The position numbers and the translations under genes were made by a program. Shown here one piece after another: positions 26,353-34,717 of a stretch of DNA of 64,000 nt (its first letter is position 1; each line of letters begins with the position of its first letter). Below the pieces are notes generated by a model, which was not told the origin of the DNA, ran no database searches, and saw only the letters and a program-made list of their open reading frames with translations. The stretch is from Nannocystis sp. (GTDB lineage: Bacteria; Myxococcota_A; Polyangia; Nannocystales; Nannocystaceae): the NCBI GenBank assembly GCA_016712315.1, contig JADJRG010000029.1, positions 186,001-250,000 of the forward strand, read 5' to 3'.

Positions 26353-26413
26353 CGTGCGTGAAGACACCCTGCGCGGGTTGCAGCGGGCGGTCACGCCGGG
26401 CAAGGTGCGCGCA

Positions 26414-28423
26414 GTGTCTTCTGTGAACAAACAAAGGAATGGTGGGCCGTCGATTGTGCGCGCGCGCTTGCAAGTGAACCCCTCCGGCTTCGCGTTCGCG
26501 CTGCGTAGCGACGGCGAGGGCTCTGTGTTCATCCCGCCGACTCGGATCGGCGCGGCGCTCGACGGTGATGAGGTGGAGGTGCGGTCCTGGCCGGCAGAGC
26601 GCGGCGAAGAGGGGGAGGTCGTCGCGATCGTCCGTCGTCGTCGGACACGGATCACCGGGATGGCGAGGCGCGCGGGCAAGCAGTGGCTGCTCGAGCCGGA
26701 CGATCCGCGGATCCTGTGGCCCGCACGGATCGATATGCAGGGGGCGAGCGGGGTGGATCCTTCGGTGGTGGTGGTCGCGCGGATCGAGCGCTACCCCGAG
26801 GGGGCACGCGGAGATATGACGGTGACGATCGAGCGGACGCTCGGCGCCCCCGATACGCTGACGACCGAGCAGGCGAAGGTGCTCATCGAGTTCGGGATCG
26901 ACGATACGTTCCCGGACGATGTGTTGGCTGAGGCGGCGACGGTGCCGAGCGAGGTGAGGCCGGAGGATCGGGCGGGTCGCGTCGATCTGCGGGCGCTGCC
27001 GTTTATGAGTATCGATCCAGAGGACGCGCGCGACTTCGATGACGCGGTGTGCGTGGAATTGCTCGGAGAAGACCCGGAGGGCGCCGATATGCGGCTGCAC
27101 GTGGCCGTCGCGGACGTCTCGCACTATGTCCGCGAGGGGACGGCGATCGATCGAGAGGCGACGTGGCGGTCGTTCTCGGTGTACTTGCCGCATCGGGCGA
27201 TCCCGATGCTGCCTGAGCAGCTCAGCTCGAAGATCTGCTCGCTGGTCCCCGGCGAGGATCGCTTGGCGATGGTCGTGAGCATGCGCCTGGACGCGTCGGG
27301 TGAGAGCCATGATGTGAGCGTGCGGGCGGCCGTGATCCATAGCCACGCGCGGCTGACCTACTCGGCGGTCGCCGGCGAGATGGCGGCGCCGGGCAAGCTC
27401 GCGGAGGCGGTCGCCGAGCGGATCCATACGCTGCGGGCCGCGGCGGATCGGCTTCGTCGTCGCCGCTTGGCGCGGGGAGCGGTCGAGCTGACCCTCCCCG
27501 AGATCCGAGTGATCTTGGATGAAGATGACCCGACGCGGATCCGTGAGATCAAGCCGACGCGCTCGTCGCCGGAGATCGGCCGCGCCTACAACTTGGTCGA
27601 GGAGCTGATGTTGGCGGCGAACGAGGCGACCGCGGCGATCGCGGTGCGGCGACGGGCGCCGATCGTCTTCCGGGCGCACGCGCCGCCAGATGAGCAGCGC
27701 CTCGAGACCTTCGCGGCTGCGGCGCAGGTGCTCGGGTTGGACGTCGATCCTGAGCCGCTGCGGACGCCGCGTGGGGTGCAGGCGATGCTGCGCAAGCTGG
27801 AGGGCCACCCGAAGGCGTATCCGCTGAATATGTTGATGCTGCGGGCGATGTCACAGGCGGACTATCGCACCGAGAATATCGGCCACTTCGCGCTGGCGAG
27901 CGACGCGTACGTGCACTTCACCTCGCCGATCCGCCGCTACCCCGACGTGATCGCGCATCGCGTGCTGAAGGCGCTGCTCGCTCGTGAAGGGCTGCCGGCG
28001 GGCGGCGATCCGGTGCCGACGATGCCGGCGATCGAGAACACGCAGGAGCAGGCGGTGCGGGCGAGCCAACGCGAGCGCGAGGTCATGAGCGCGGAGCGGG
28101 AGACGAAGAGCCTCTTCGCGACGGCGTTTATGCGCGAGCGGATCGGCGATCGTCTCGAGGGGACGATCTCAGGGGTGGCGCAGAGCGGGGTGTTCGTCGC
28201 GCTCGAAGATCCGTACGTGGACGCGATGATCCGCGTGGCGAGCTTAGAGCAGGGGCAGGGGGACTCGTTCGAGGTGGAGGCGAACGGCGTGCGGATGGTA
28301 GGGCGCCGCAGCGGCTTCGCGCTCTGCGTCGGCGACCGCGTTACGGTCGAGGTGGTGGACGCGAACATCCAGCGGCGTCGCACGGAGGTGACGTTAGTGC
28401 GGCGCGCGAAGAAGAGCGGCTGA
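26414..28423 (+). CDS. rnr: RNase R/II-family 3'-5' exoribonuclease
   Basis: About 669 residues. After an N-terminal OB-fold-like region (VNPSGFAFALRSDGEGSVFIPP), the RNB catalytic domain shows SIDPEDARDFDDAV with the metal-binding aspartates, HVAVADVSHYV and YLPHRAIPMLPEQLS. The C-terminus is an S1 domain (DRLEGTISGVAQSGVFVALED). It degrades structured RNA processively in the 3'-5' direction. The start is unclear: GTG 26414 has AAGG at a good distance, GTG 26405 and 26423 are alternatives, and an ATG at 26324 would overlap the propeller gene by 29 bp. It is shorter than E. coli RNase R, lacking its N-terminal HTH and basic tail. Confidence 0.92.
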   Translation: MSSVNKQRNGGPSIVRARLQVNPSGFAFALRSDGEGSVFIPPTRIGAALDGDEVEVRSWPAERGEEGEVVAIVRRRRTRITGMARRAGKQWLLEPDDPRILWPARIDMQGASGVDPSVVVVARIERYPEGARGDMTVTIERTLGAPDTLTTEQAKVLIEFGIDDTFPDDVLAEAATVPSEVRPEDRAGRVDLRALPFMSIDPEDARDFDDAVCVELLGEDPEGADMRLHVAVADVSHYVREGTAIDREATWRSFSVYLPHRAIPMLPEQLSSKICSLVPGEDRLAMVVSMRLDASGESHDVSVRAAVIHSHARLTYSAVAGEMAAPGKLAEAVAERIHTLRAAADRLRRRRLARGAVELTLPEIRVILDEDDPTRIREIKPTRSSPEIGRAYNLVEELMLAANEATAAIAVRRRAPIVFRAHAPPDEQRLETFAAAAQVLGLDVDPEPLRTPRGVQAMLRKLEGHPKAYPLNMLMLRAMSQADYRTENIGHFALASDAYVHFTSPIRRYPDVIAHRVLKALLAREGLPAGGDPVPTMPAIENTQEQAVRASQREREVMSAERETKSLFATAFMRERIGDRLEGTISGVAQSGVFVALEDPYVDAMIRVASLEQGQGDSFEVEANGVRMVGRRSGFALCVGDRVTVEVVDANIQRRRTEVTLVRRAKKSG

Positions 28424-28433
28424 AGAGCCGCTC
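28414..28433 (+). terminator. Hairpin spanning the rnr stop codon
   Basis: GAGCGGCT (28414-28421) and AGCCGCTC (28426-28433) pair perfectly around a 4-nt loop; the TGA stop lies inside. No U-tract follows. It may terminate or protect the rnr transcript. Confidence 0.45.
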
Positions 28434-28441
28434 GCGGCGCG

Positions 28442-29425
28442 CTAGAACTCGACGGCGAGGCCGGCGAACCAGGTGCTGTCGCCCAAGTTGAGGCTGCCGG
28501 CTCGGCCGAAGTTGTTGATCCGGGAGAGCTGATACTCGCCAAAAATATAGGTGTGGTTGATGCCAGTGGTTCGATCGAGGTTGCGGGTCGAGCCGACGTC
28601 GAGGAAGTCTAGGCGGAGCATCCCGCCGAAATTGACCTGCCAGCCCCAGACGCCGCCCAAGGCCTTGTCGCCGCTGTCGCTGCGCGAGAGCTTGCGATCT
28701 GCGTTGCGAGACCACCAGATCGCGTAGGCGAGCCCTCCCTTGGCGTAGGGGACGAGAGGGATGCCGAGTCGATCCGGGATGATCTCGAGGCGGAAGACCG
28801 CCTGCAGGGCCAGGGGGATCGCCGTGAAGCTGATGGTGTCGGCCTCGCTGCGCAGCGGCGCCTCGGGATCGCTGGGCGGATCGGCGAAGAGCGCCTTGGC
28901 GCTGTCGCGCATAAAGCCCCCGCTGAGCCCGAGGGCGAGCGGGCCGAGCTCCGCGGGGTTGAAGAACTGCCACTCGAAGCCGAGCACCGGCATGACGACG
29001 TTCTTCGGGGCGCCGATCGTCTCGCCCCGTTCATCGGTGAGCCCGAAGATCTTGGCGTAGGGGCCGTAGGGATCAGCGCCGCGGTAGGCGCGGTCGACGT
29101 CGGGGAGGTAGGGGCCGAGCTTGAACTCGATGGCGAAGCGCTGTGGCGACTCGAAGCGGGCGTAGGAGGCCTCGCGGCCGCGTTGGCGGCGCTTCTTTCG
29201 GGTGTCGGCGGGGCCGAGATCCGCGTCGAACTGGGCGCGGACGGCGGCCTCCGGCGGCGGACTCTGCTCCGCCTGGGGGTTGGGCGCCCAAGGGTCCTCC
29301 TCGACGAGCTCGGCGCTGGGCTCCGCGGCCGCTTGAGCACCTGGCTCTTCGGGCATGATGGGAGCGTCAGGTGAATCGAGAGGCGCCGCGGGCGCCGCGG
29401 TGAGCAGCGTGAGGAGGATCAGCAC
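28442..29425 (-). CDS. Outer-membrane beta-barrel protein (MXAN_2562-like)
   Basis: A 327-residue protein. The GTG at 29425 begins VLILLTLLTAAPAAP, a signal peptide, followed by an acidic linker. From about residue 90 alternating aromatic/Gly strands (FAIEFKLGPYLPDVDRA, VVMPVLGFEWQFF, VPYAKGGLAYAIWW) end in STWFAGLAVEF, a terminal Phe typical of BAM-assembled barrels. The layout matches a myxobacterial barrel family of unknown function. Its start overlaps the stop of the upstream gene by 7 bp, so the two are translationally coupled and probably work together at the outer membrane. Confidence 0.75.
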   Translation of the reverse strand: MLILLTLLTAAPAAPLDSPDAPIMPEEPGAQAAAEPSAELVEEDPWAPNPQAEQSPPPEAAVRAQFDADLGPADTRKKRRQRGREASYARFESPQRFAIEFKLGPYLPDVDRAYRGADPYGPYAKIFGLTDERGETIGAPKNVVMPVLGFEWQFFNPAELGPLALGLSGGFMRDSAKALFADPPSDPEAPLRSEADTISFTAIPLALQAVFRLEIIPDRLGIPLVPYAKGGLAYAIWWSRNADRKLSRSDSGDKALGGVWGWQVNFGGMLRLDFLDVGSTRNLDRTTGINHTYIFGEYQLSRINNFGRAGSLNLGDSTWFAGLAVEF

Positions 29426-30945
29426 GCTGCTCCCTGACGACGGCGACGAGCTGCGCCGAGGAAGACGAGGGCGAGGCCGAGCGGGCCGAGCAGGCCGCTC
29501 GGCGCTTGGGGTTCGACGCGGCAGAAGCCGGCGTTGCCGCAGACTTGGTCGTCGACGCACTGGTCCCAAAAATCGTTGGTCGCGCGGGGGGCGACGTCGT
29601 TCAGGAGACCGGCCTCGATCGGGTTGCCGGCGGAGTCGTAAGCGACGAGGAGGAAGTTGTAGGGGGTGTCGTTCTTGAGGCCGGAGATGCGCACAGACTT
29701 TGAGGCGCCGCCGATGTGCAGGCTGCACACGTAGTCCCACTTGAGCGAGCAGACGCCAGTGCTCGGGCGCTCGCCGGGGCAGAAGGCGCTCTCCGTGACG
29801 CCGTCGGTGTCGGTGTCGGTTGTGGCGTCGGTGGTTGTGGCGTCGGTGGTTGTGGCGTCGGTGGTTGTGGCGTCGGTGGTTGTGGCGTCGGTGGTTGTGG
29901 CGTCGGTGGTTGTGGCGTCGGTGGTTGTGGCGTCGGTGGTTGTGGCGTCGGTGGTTGTGGCGTCGGTGGTTGTGGTGGCGTCGGTGTCGCCACCGGTGGA
30001 GGTCGTGTCTGGTTCTTCGCTCCAGCCGGGCGGCGACCAGAAGGGGCCGTCCGGGCAGAGGTTCTCCTTCGTGAAGTAGAGGGTCCCGTCGAGACGGTTT
30101 GGGATCACAGGCGGCCGGGTGAGCAGATCGGTGTTGCGATCCGGCAGACCGGGGAGGCCAGTGGCAGCCTCTTCGCAGAGGACTCGGTAGCCGGCGATGT
30201 CAGGGTTGACCTGCGGTAGGCCCCAACGGACCTCGACGGCGCCGTCGCCGACGACCGCGTCGATGGAGGTGATGTCGACCGCGGGCGGGACGAAGTCGAA
30301 GGCGATCCCGTTCACCGGCATCGTCGACATTGGATCCGGGAGGACGTTGTTCTGCTGCGTTCCGGTGATGATGAACTCGCCGTCTTGGCAGCCGGAGAGC
30401 GAGTCGGTCTGGGCGCACACCCAGACGCCTGCGGCGCCGATCCCCCCGCGACAATCGCCGGCGGCGAAGGCGTCGCTCAGGTTGCGATCGCCGAGGCTCT
30501 CGTCGACGCCGCGGTAGAGCCAGAGCGGGCTAAATTTGACGGCTTGGCCGCTGTACTGGAAGTCGCTCGTGAAGCCGTTGGCCCCGATCGCGCAGCGGCG
30601 AAAGGTCGAGTTCACGGTGTTCTCGATGGTCGAGCAGGTGGAGCCGACGTAGGCGGTCATCGGCACGTTGCTGTATGTGGTGCCGCTCTTGTTGAGGATC
30701 CTGACCAAGGCCTCGATCCGCTGGCCGCACTCGCAGCGCGCGATGTTGGCGAAGCGCTGGAAGTCGTACGTGGTCATGAGGCGGCCACGATCGCCGGCGC
30801 TGTCGGTGAGGTAGTAGAGGATCGAGAACGCGTCCGCACCCGGCGCGACGGGCTCTTGAGCGCCGGCAGGGGCGGCTGCAAAGGCGAGGAGCGCGCTGAG
30901 GGCGAGCGGGGCGGCGGAGCGCGCGAACACAGGGCTAGATGGCAT
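29419..30945 (-). CDS. Exported repeat-containing protein with MYXO-CTERM-like tail
   Basis: A 508-residue protein. ATG 30945 begins a signal peptide (APLALSALLAFAAAPAGAQ). The N-terminal half is Cys-containing (IARCECGQRIEAL, YVGSTCSTI); a fibronectin-III-like stretch (GAVEVRWGLPQVNPDIAGYRVL) follows, then ten ATTTD pentapeptides encoded by a 15-bp tandem repeat, then NDTPYNFLLVAYDSAGNP, again Fn3-like. It ends in a hydrophobic helix plus ARRRRQ, resembling the MYXO-CTERM surface-sorting tail. It is probably surface exposed, with the repeat as a flexible stalk. It is coupled to the downstream barrel gene. No enzymatic motif was found. Confidence 0.75.
   Translation of the reverse strand: MPSSPVFARSAAPLALSALLAFAAAPAGAQEPVAPGADAFSILYYLTDSAGDRGRLMTTYDFQRFANIARCECGQRIEALVRILNKSGTTYSNVPMTAYVGSTCSTIENTVNSTFRRCAIGANGFTSDFQYSGQAVKFSPLWLYRGVDESLGDRNLSDAFAAGDCRGGIGAAGVWVCAQTDSLSGCQDGEFIITGTQQNNVLPDPMSTMPVNGIAFDFVPPAVDITSIDAVVGDGAVEVRWGLPQVNPDIAGYRVLCEEAATGLPGLPDRNTDLLTRPPVIPNRLDGTLYFTKENLCPDGPFWSPPGWSEEPDTTSTGGDTDATTTTDATTTDATTTDATTTDATTTDATTTDATTTDATTTDATTTDATTTDATTDTDTDGVTESAFCPGERPSTGVCSLKWDYVCSLHIGGASKSVRISGLKNDTPYNFLLVAYDSAGNPIEAGLLNDVAPRATNDFWDQCVDDQVCGNAGFCRVEPQAPSGLLGPLGLALVFLGAARRRRQGAAC
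29821..29970. repeat. Ten tandem copies of a 15-bp unit
   Basis: TGTGGCGTCGGTGGT is repeated ten times without a mismatch. On the coding (minus) strand each unit encodes ATTTD. Diverged partial units flank it (29806-29820 and 29971-29990). A perfect array of this kind should vary in copy number between strains, changing the stalk length in steps of five residues and keeping the frame. Confidence 0.95.
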
Positions 30946-31114
30946 ATGCGACCTCGGGACTATCTTGCATCGCCGCGAGGCTTGCAACCAGGGTGCCAGG
31001 TGAGACAGGGCTCCTTGTTGGCCAAAAACAGGGGCTGGGTGGGTCCTGCTGCGCGATCGCTGACAAAATGTCAGGGGGGCGCGCGCTGGTTTGCCGGGCT
31101 GGCCGGAGGATGCG

Positions 31115-31780
31115 TCAGCGGTGATCGCGGCGCTTGCGGGCGAGCATGACGCCGTCACGGACCGAGAGCAGGACGTGTTCGACGCGAGGATCGGCGGCGA
31201 CGTGGGCGTTGAAGGCGACGATCGCGTGGTCGCTAGGATCGCGCGGGGCGAGCACGCGGCCGCTCCACAGGGTGTTGTCGGCGATGATGACGCCGCCGAG
31301 AGGGAGCAGCGGCATCACGGCCTCCCAGTAGTCAATGTACGACTCTTTGTCGGCGTCGATGAAGGCCAGGTCGAAGCGAGCGCCGGCCTGTGTGAGCGCG
31401 GCGAGGGTGTCAAGGGCGTTGCCGAGCGCGATGGTGATCTTCGAGCCATGGTCGCTCTGATCGAAGTAGCGGCGCGCGACGGCGGTGGCGACCGGGTCGC
31501 GGTCACAGGTGGTGAGCGTGCCTCCCTCGGGGAGCGCGGCGGCCATGGCGAGGGCGGAGTAGCCGCTGTAGGTGCCGATCTCGAGGACGCGACGGGCGCC
31601 GCTAATCTGGACGAGCAGGCGGAGCAGGGCGCCCTCGACCGGGCCGACTTGCATCTGCGGGTCGGCGAGCGAGGCCTGGGTCTCGGCGCGCAGACGGGCG
31701 AAGAGCTCGGGCTCGTCGCTGGTGTGCTCGCGGACGTAGGTGGCGATCGCCTCGGGTAAGAGCGTGAGCTCGTGCTGCAT
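31115..31780 (-). CDS. SAM-dependent O-methyltransferase (caffeoyl-CoA OMT type)
   Basis: A 221-residue class I methyltransferase of the cation-dependent O-methyltransferase family. The SAM-binding loop is VLEIGTYSGYSALAMA (about 65-80). The metal-site segments are FIDADKESYIDYWE (about 140-153) and IIADNTLWSGRV (about 163-174). It methylates a hydroxyl, classically of a catechol-type substrate; the true substrate cannot be inferred. It lies 25 bp downstream of the aminotransferase on the same strand, so the two may be co-transcribed. Confidence 0.9.
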   Translation of the reverse strand: MQHELTLLPEAIATYVREHTSDEPELFARLRAETQASLADPQMQVGPVEGALLRLLVQISGARRVLEIGTYSGYSALAMAAALPEGGTLTTCDRDPVATAVARRYFDQSDHGSKITIALGNALDTLAALTQAGARFDLAFIDADKESYIDYWEAVMPLLPLGGVIIADNTLWSGRVLAPRDPSDHAIVAFNAHVAADPRVEHVLLSVRDGVMLARKRRDHR

Positions 31781-31805
31781 GCGGGGAGAGTAGCGCGGGT
31801 CAAGG

Positions 31806-32981
31806 TCAGAGGTGGGAGGCGACGGCAGTGAGCAGGCGGCGGGTTCCCTCGATGACGTCGGGTTCGGGGGTGATCAAGGAGAGGGCGAGGTGGACCCCTT
31901 CGAGGTCGTAGAAGAAGCCGGGCTGGAAGAGGGTGCGATGCTCCGCGGCGAGGTGTAAGGCCCACGCGGCGTCGTCGAGATCGTCTATGGCGGGCAGCCG
32001 CAGCAGCGCGGTCCAGCCGGCCTCGACGGCGAGCAGGGTGACGGCGCTGCCGCGGAGGTGCTCGCGGAGGTGGGCGAGGTTGGTCCGGGTGCGCGTGAGA
32101 ATCCTGGCCTGAAGTGCAGGTGCGGCGGCGAGCAGGCGCGGGGCGGCCCGTTGCACGAGGGTGCTGGGGCTGAGGTGGGCGTCGGCGATGAGCTCGAGGC
32201 GGGCGAGGGCTCGGTCGCGGAGCTCGGCGGGGCCGGCGACGATCGTCCAGGCGAGCTTGAGCTGGGGTAGGGCCGCGACCTTAGAGAGGCCGGAGATCAC
32301 GAAGGTTAGGGCGCGGCGCGGCGTGGCGAGGGGGCTCGGCGGCGGCTGTGCGGCGCCTTGGGGGTAGTCGTAGAAGACCTCGTCGATGATCAAGGCGAGG
32401 TCGCGGGCGGCGCAGATGTGGTCGAGCTGCTCGAGCTGATCAGGATCGAGGTAGTTGCCGCACGGGTTGGAGGGGGCGATGACGACGAGGGCGCGGGCGC
32501 GGGGGGCCGCCTCGAGGGCGCGTCGCAAGGCGGGCAGATCGATGTGCCAAGCGACGTCGTAGGCGAGCGGGTAGGCGGTGAGCCGGGCGGCGCTGAGATC
32601 GGCGAGGTAGCGGAGGAGGGGATAACCTGGCCTCGGGAGCATGACCTGATCGCCAGGGTCACAGAGCAAGGCGAGGAGGTAGGCGTACGCCTCACTGGTG
32701 CTGGCGGTGAGGCAGATCTGAGCGGCGTCGAGCTGATCGCCGCGGGCGCGGTGGCGGGCCGCGATCGCCTCGCGGGCGGCGGGCAGGCCGAGCGCGTCGG
32801 GCTCGTAGATCGGGCTGCGATCGTCGATGAGGGCGCGGTAGAGCTCGGGCGGGTGATCGAAGCCGACGCGGGTTGGATCGCTGACGGTGAGATCGAGCAG
32901 GGGAGCGCGGGCGCGGAGTCGATCGAGGGCGGCGCTGAAGGGGCTCGGGGTGGTCGACCAGGCGGTCCGGCGTGAGAACAT
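31806..32981 (-). CDS. PLP-dependent aminotransferase (class I/II)
   Basis: A 391-residue fold-type I aminotransferase. The PLP-binding elements are visible: STSEAYAYLLALL, APSNPCGNYL (the Asn), IIDEVFYDY (the Asp/Tyr) and the Schiff-base Lys in ISGLSKVAALPQLKLAW. The conserved C-terminal Arg region is less clear. Substrate unknown. The ATG at 32981 gives the shorter form; a GTG at 32999 adds six residues. It is followed after 25 bp by the O-methyltransferase. Confidence 0.88.
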   Translation of the reverse strand: MFSRRTAWSTTPSPFSAALDRLRARAPLLDLTVSDPTRVGFDHPPELYRALIDDRSPIYEPDALGLPAAREAIAARHRARGDQLDAAQICLTASTSEAYAYLLALLCDPGDQVMLPRPGYPLLRYLADLSAARLTAYPLAYDVAWHIDLPALRRALEAAPRARALVVIAPSNPCGNYLDPDQLEQLDHICAARDLALIIDEVFYDYPQGAAQPPPSPLATPRRALTFVISGLSKVAALPQLKLAWTIVAGPAELRDRALARLELIADAHLSPSTLVQRAAPRLLAAAPALQARILTRTRTNLAHLREHLRGSAVTLLAVEAGWTALLRLPAIDDLDDAAWALHLAAEHRTLFQPGFFYDLEGVHLALSLITPEPDVIEGTRRLLTAVASHL

Positions 32982-33039
32982 GCGGCGGCGGAGTAGCACG
33001 GCGAGGCCGCGCAGCCTCGCCAGGCCCGCAGATCGCCCC

Positions 33040-33582
33040 TCAGGCGGCGGGCGGCGGGCGCTCGATCACGCGTAGGGGGCGAGAGGGGGCGACTGGTAGG
33101 GTGAGTTGGAGATGGAGCTCCGGACCGCGCGGGACGAGCTGGAGGTGGGCGCCGTGCGGGCGCGCGAGTCGGTCGATGAGCGCGAGCTGAGCGATGAAGG
33201 TGGGCTGGGTGTGGAGGCTGTGGTCCACCTCCGTCGCGCTGGTGGGGACGGTGAGCGTGAGCGTGAGCAGCCGAGGGTCGGTGGTGAGGCCGATGCGCAA
33301 GGAGAGCTGCGTCTGTGCGCCCGAGGGGCGGGTGATCGTGAGGAGCCGGAGCAGGAGCTGGTGGAGGTGCTCTGGGTCGATGCGCGCGGGAGGAAGGCCG
33401 GGGGCCAGGGTGACGTGCAGCGAGGGCGCAGCTGAGGAGACCTTGATCGCGTGGAGCGCGCGCGCGAGGGCAGCGGCGACCGGGATCAGATCATGGGAAG
33501 GCTCGACCGCTTGGACGCGCTGGTCGGAGCGAGGAGCACCTGCGAGGCCGCCTTGGAGCTGCTTCTGGGGTGTTCGCTCCAT
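33040..33582 (-). CDS. Degenerate GHKL (histidine-kinase ATPase)-like protein
   Basis: A 180-residue protein without signal or membrane segment. ARIDPEHLHQLLLRLLTITRPSG (about 69-91) matches the helix of histidine-kinase ATPase domains that reads DPxRLxQVLxNLLxNA, but the ATP/Mg Asn is lost. The C-terminal FIAQLALIDRLARPHGAHLQLV then LHLQLTLPVA matches the GLGLAIVxRLVExHGG and FTLPL region, with the G-box glycines lost. It would not hydrolyse ATP in the normal way and lacks an HisKA domain. It may be a partner or decoy of a kinase, or a decaying gene. It lies 58 bp upstream of the aminotransferase on the same strand. Confidence 0.55.
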   Translation of the reverse strand: MERTPQKQLQGGLAGAPRSDQRVQAVEPSHDLIPVAAALARALHAIKVSSAAPSLHVTLAPGLPPARIDPEHLHQLLLRLLTITRPSGAQTQLSLRIGLTTDPRLLTLTLTVPTSATEVDHSLHTQPTFIAQLALIDRLARPHGAHLQLVPRGPELHLQLTLPVAPSRPLRVIERPPPAA

Positions 33583-33684
33583 AAGTTCAGGAGCCTATCA
33601 GAGATGAATAAAATGAATCTTGGATTACATATAAAACATTGAATGTTGCGAATTCGAGCCTTGGCCCGCGGCCGTGAACCAATG

Positions 33685-33719
33685 AAAAACGCGCGCTTCC
33701 AGGGAACCGGGAGCACGCG
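33685..33719 (-). terminator. Rho-independent terminator of the etf operon
   Basis: On the minus strand an 8-bp stem (CGCGTGCT with AGCGCGCG, one G-T pair; + strand 33712-33719 and 33690-33697) is followed directly by TTTTT (33689-33685). It lies 24 bp after the etfA stop. This is the clearest intrinsic terminator in the window. Confidence 0.85.
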
Positions 33720-33742
33720 CTCGGCGCCGCGGTGCGGCGGGA

Positions 33743-34717
33743 TCAGGTGGCGCTCTTGTGCGCGCGGACGAGCTGGATGAGGCGGGGGAGGGCATCCTCC
33801 CACTTGGCGACGAGTCCGTAGTCGGCGACCTGGAAGATCGGCGCCTCCTTCTCCTTGTTGATCGCGACGATCGTCTTGGAGCCCTTCATGCCGGCGAGGT
33901 GCTGGATCGCGCCTGAGATGGCGACGGCGATGTAGAGATCCGGAGCGACGATCTTGCCGGTCTGGCCGACTTGTAGATCGGCGGGGACCATGCCGGCGTC
34001 CGTGGCGGCCCGGCTGGCCCCGAGGGCTCCGCCGAGCATGTCGGTGAGCTGCTCGAGGATCTGGAAGTTCTCGCCCTTGCCCATGCCGCGGCCGCCAGAG
34101 ACGACGATGCGGGCCTCGGTGAGGGCGGGCCGGGCGCTCTCGGTCTTCTTTACGGAGAGGACCTGGGCGCCGCGGGTGTTCAGCCCGGGGCTGGCGATCG
34201 TTTGTACTGCGACCGCAGCGCCGACGGCGGGGGGCTCAAACTCGGTGGCGCGCGCGGTGAAGAAGATCAAGGAGCCGCTGGCTTGTGCGTCCAGGAGGGC
34301 GCGGCCGGCGGAGATCGGGCGCGTGAAGGTGTCGCCCGTCTTGACGGCGACGACCTCGGGGAGCAAAGGGGCGTCGAGGATCGCGGCGGCGCGGGGGAGC
34401 GCGTCGCGCAGGCTCGAGGTGGCGGTGCCGCCGATGTGGGTGGCGCCGAGGGTGCGGGCCGCGTGCACGATCGCGTCCGCCCAGGCTTCGGCGGTGAAGG
34501 GCTCGAGCGCCGGATCGGCGAGGACGTGGACCGCGGCTGCGCCGTAGCCGGCGGCCGCGACCGCCTGCGCGACCGCCTGCGGGGCGGCGCCCAAGATGAG
34601 GAGGTGGAGCTCTCCGCCGCTGGCCCGCGCGACCTGAAGTCCGCAGGTGATCCCAGGGAGAGAGAGCGAGCGGAGGCCGCTCGCGGTGGTCTCGAGGACG
34701 ACGAGTACCTTGCTCAT
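33743..34717 (-). CDS. etfA: Electron transfer flavoprotein alpha subunit
   Basis: A 324-residue ETF alpha subunit. The C-terminal FAD domain is typical: VVSGGRGMGKGENFQILEQL, then GASRAATDAGMVPADLQVGQTGKIVAPDLYIAVAISGAIQH, then IVAINKEKEAPIFQVADYGLV. With EtfB it accepts electrons from acyl-CoA dehydrogenases and passes them to the respiratory chain, which fits the beta-oxidation genes at 10.6-14.2 kb. Its ATG overlaps the etfB stop by 4 bp (ATGA). A strong terminator follows. Confidence 0.97.
   Translation of the reverse strand: MSKVLVVLETTASGLRSLSLPGITCGLQVARASGGELHLLILGAAPQAVAQAVAAAGYGAAAVHVLADPALEPFTAEAWADAIVHAARTLGATHIGGTATSSLRDALPRAAAILDAPLLPEVVAVKTGDTFTRPISAGRALLDAQASGSLIFFTARATEFEPPAVGAAVAVQTIASPGLNTRGAQVLSVKKTESARPALTEARIVVSGGRGMGKGENFQILEQLTDMLGGALGASRAATDAGMVPADLQVGQTGKIVAPDLYIAVAISGAIQHLAGMKGSKTIVAINKEKEAPIFQVADYGLVAKWEDALPRLIQLVRAHKSAT

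Noticed and set aside
29821..29970. Possible CRISPR-like array
   Set aside because: Units are 15 bp, directly abutting with no spacers, and lie in a coding frame. No cas genes are present.
29716..30219. Long plus-strand frames of GVGGC, VVASV or RWLWR repeats
   Set aside because: They are translations of the 15-bp tandem repeat in the wrong strand. The minus-strand reading has a signal peptide, Fn3-like segments and a sorting tail.
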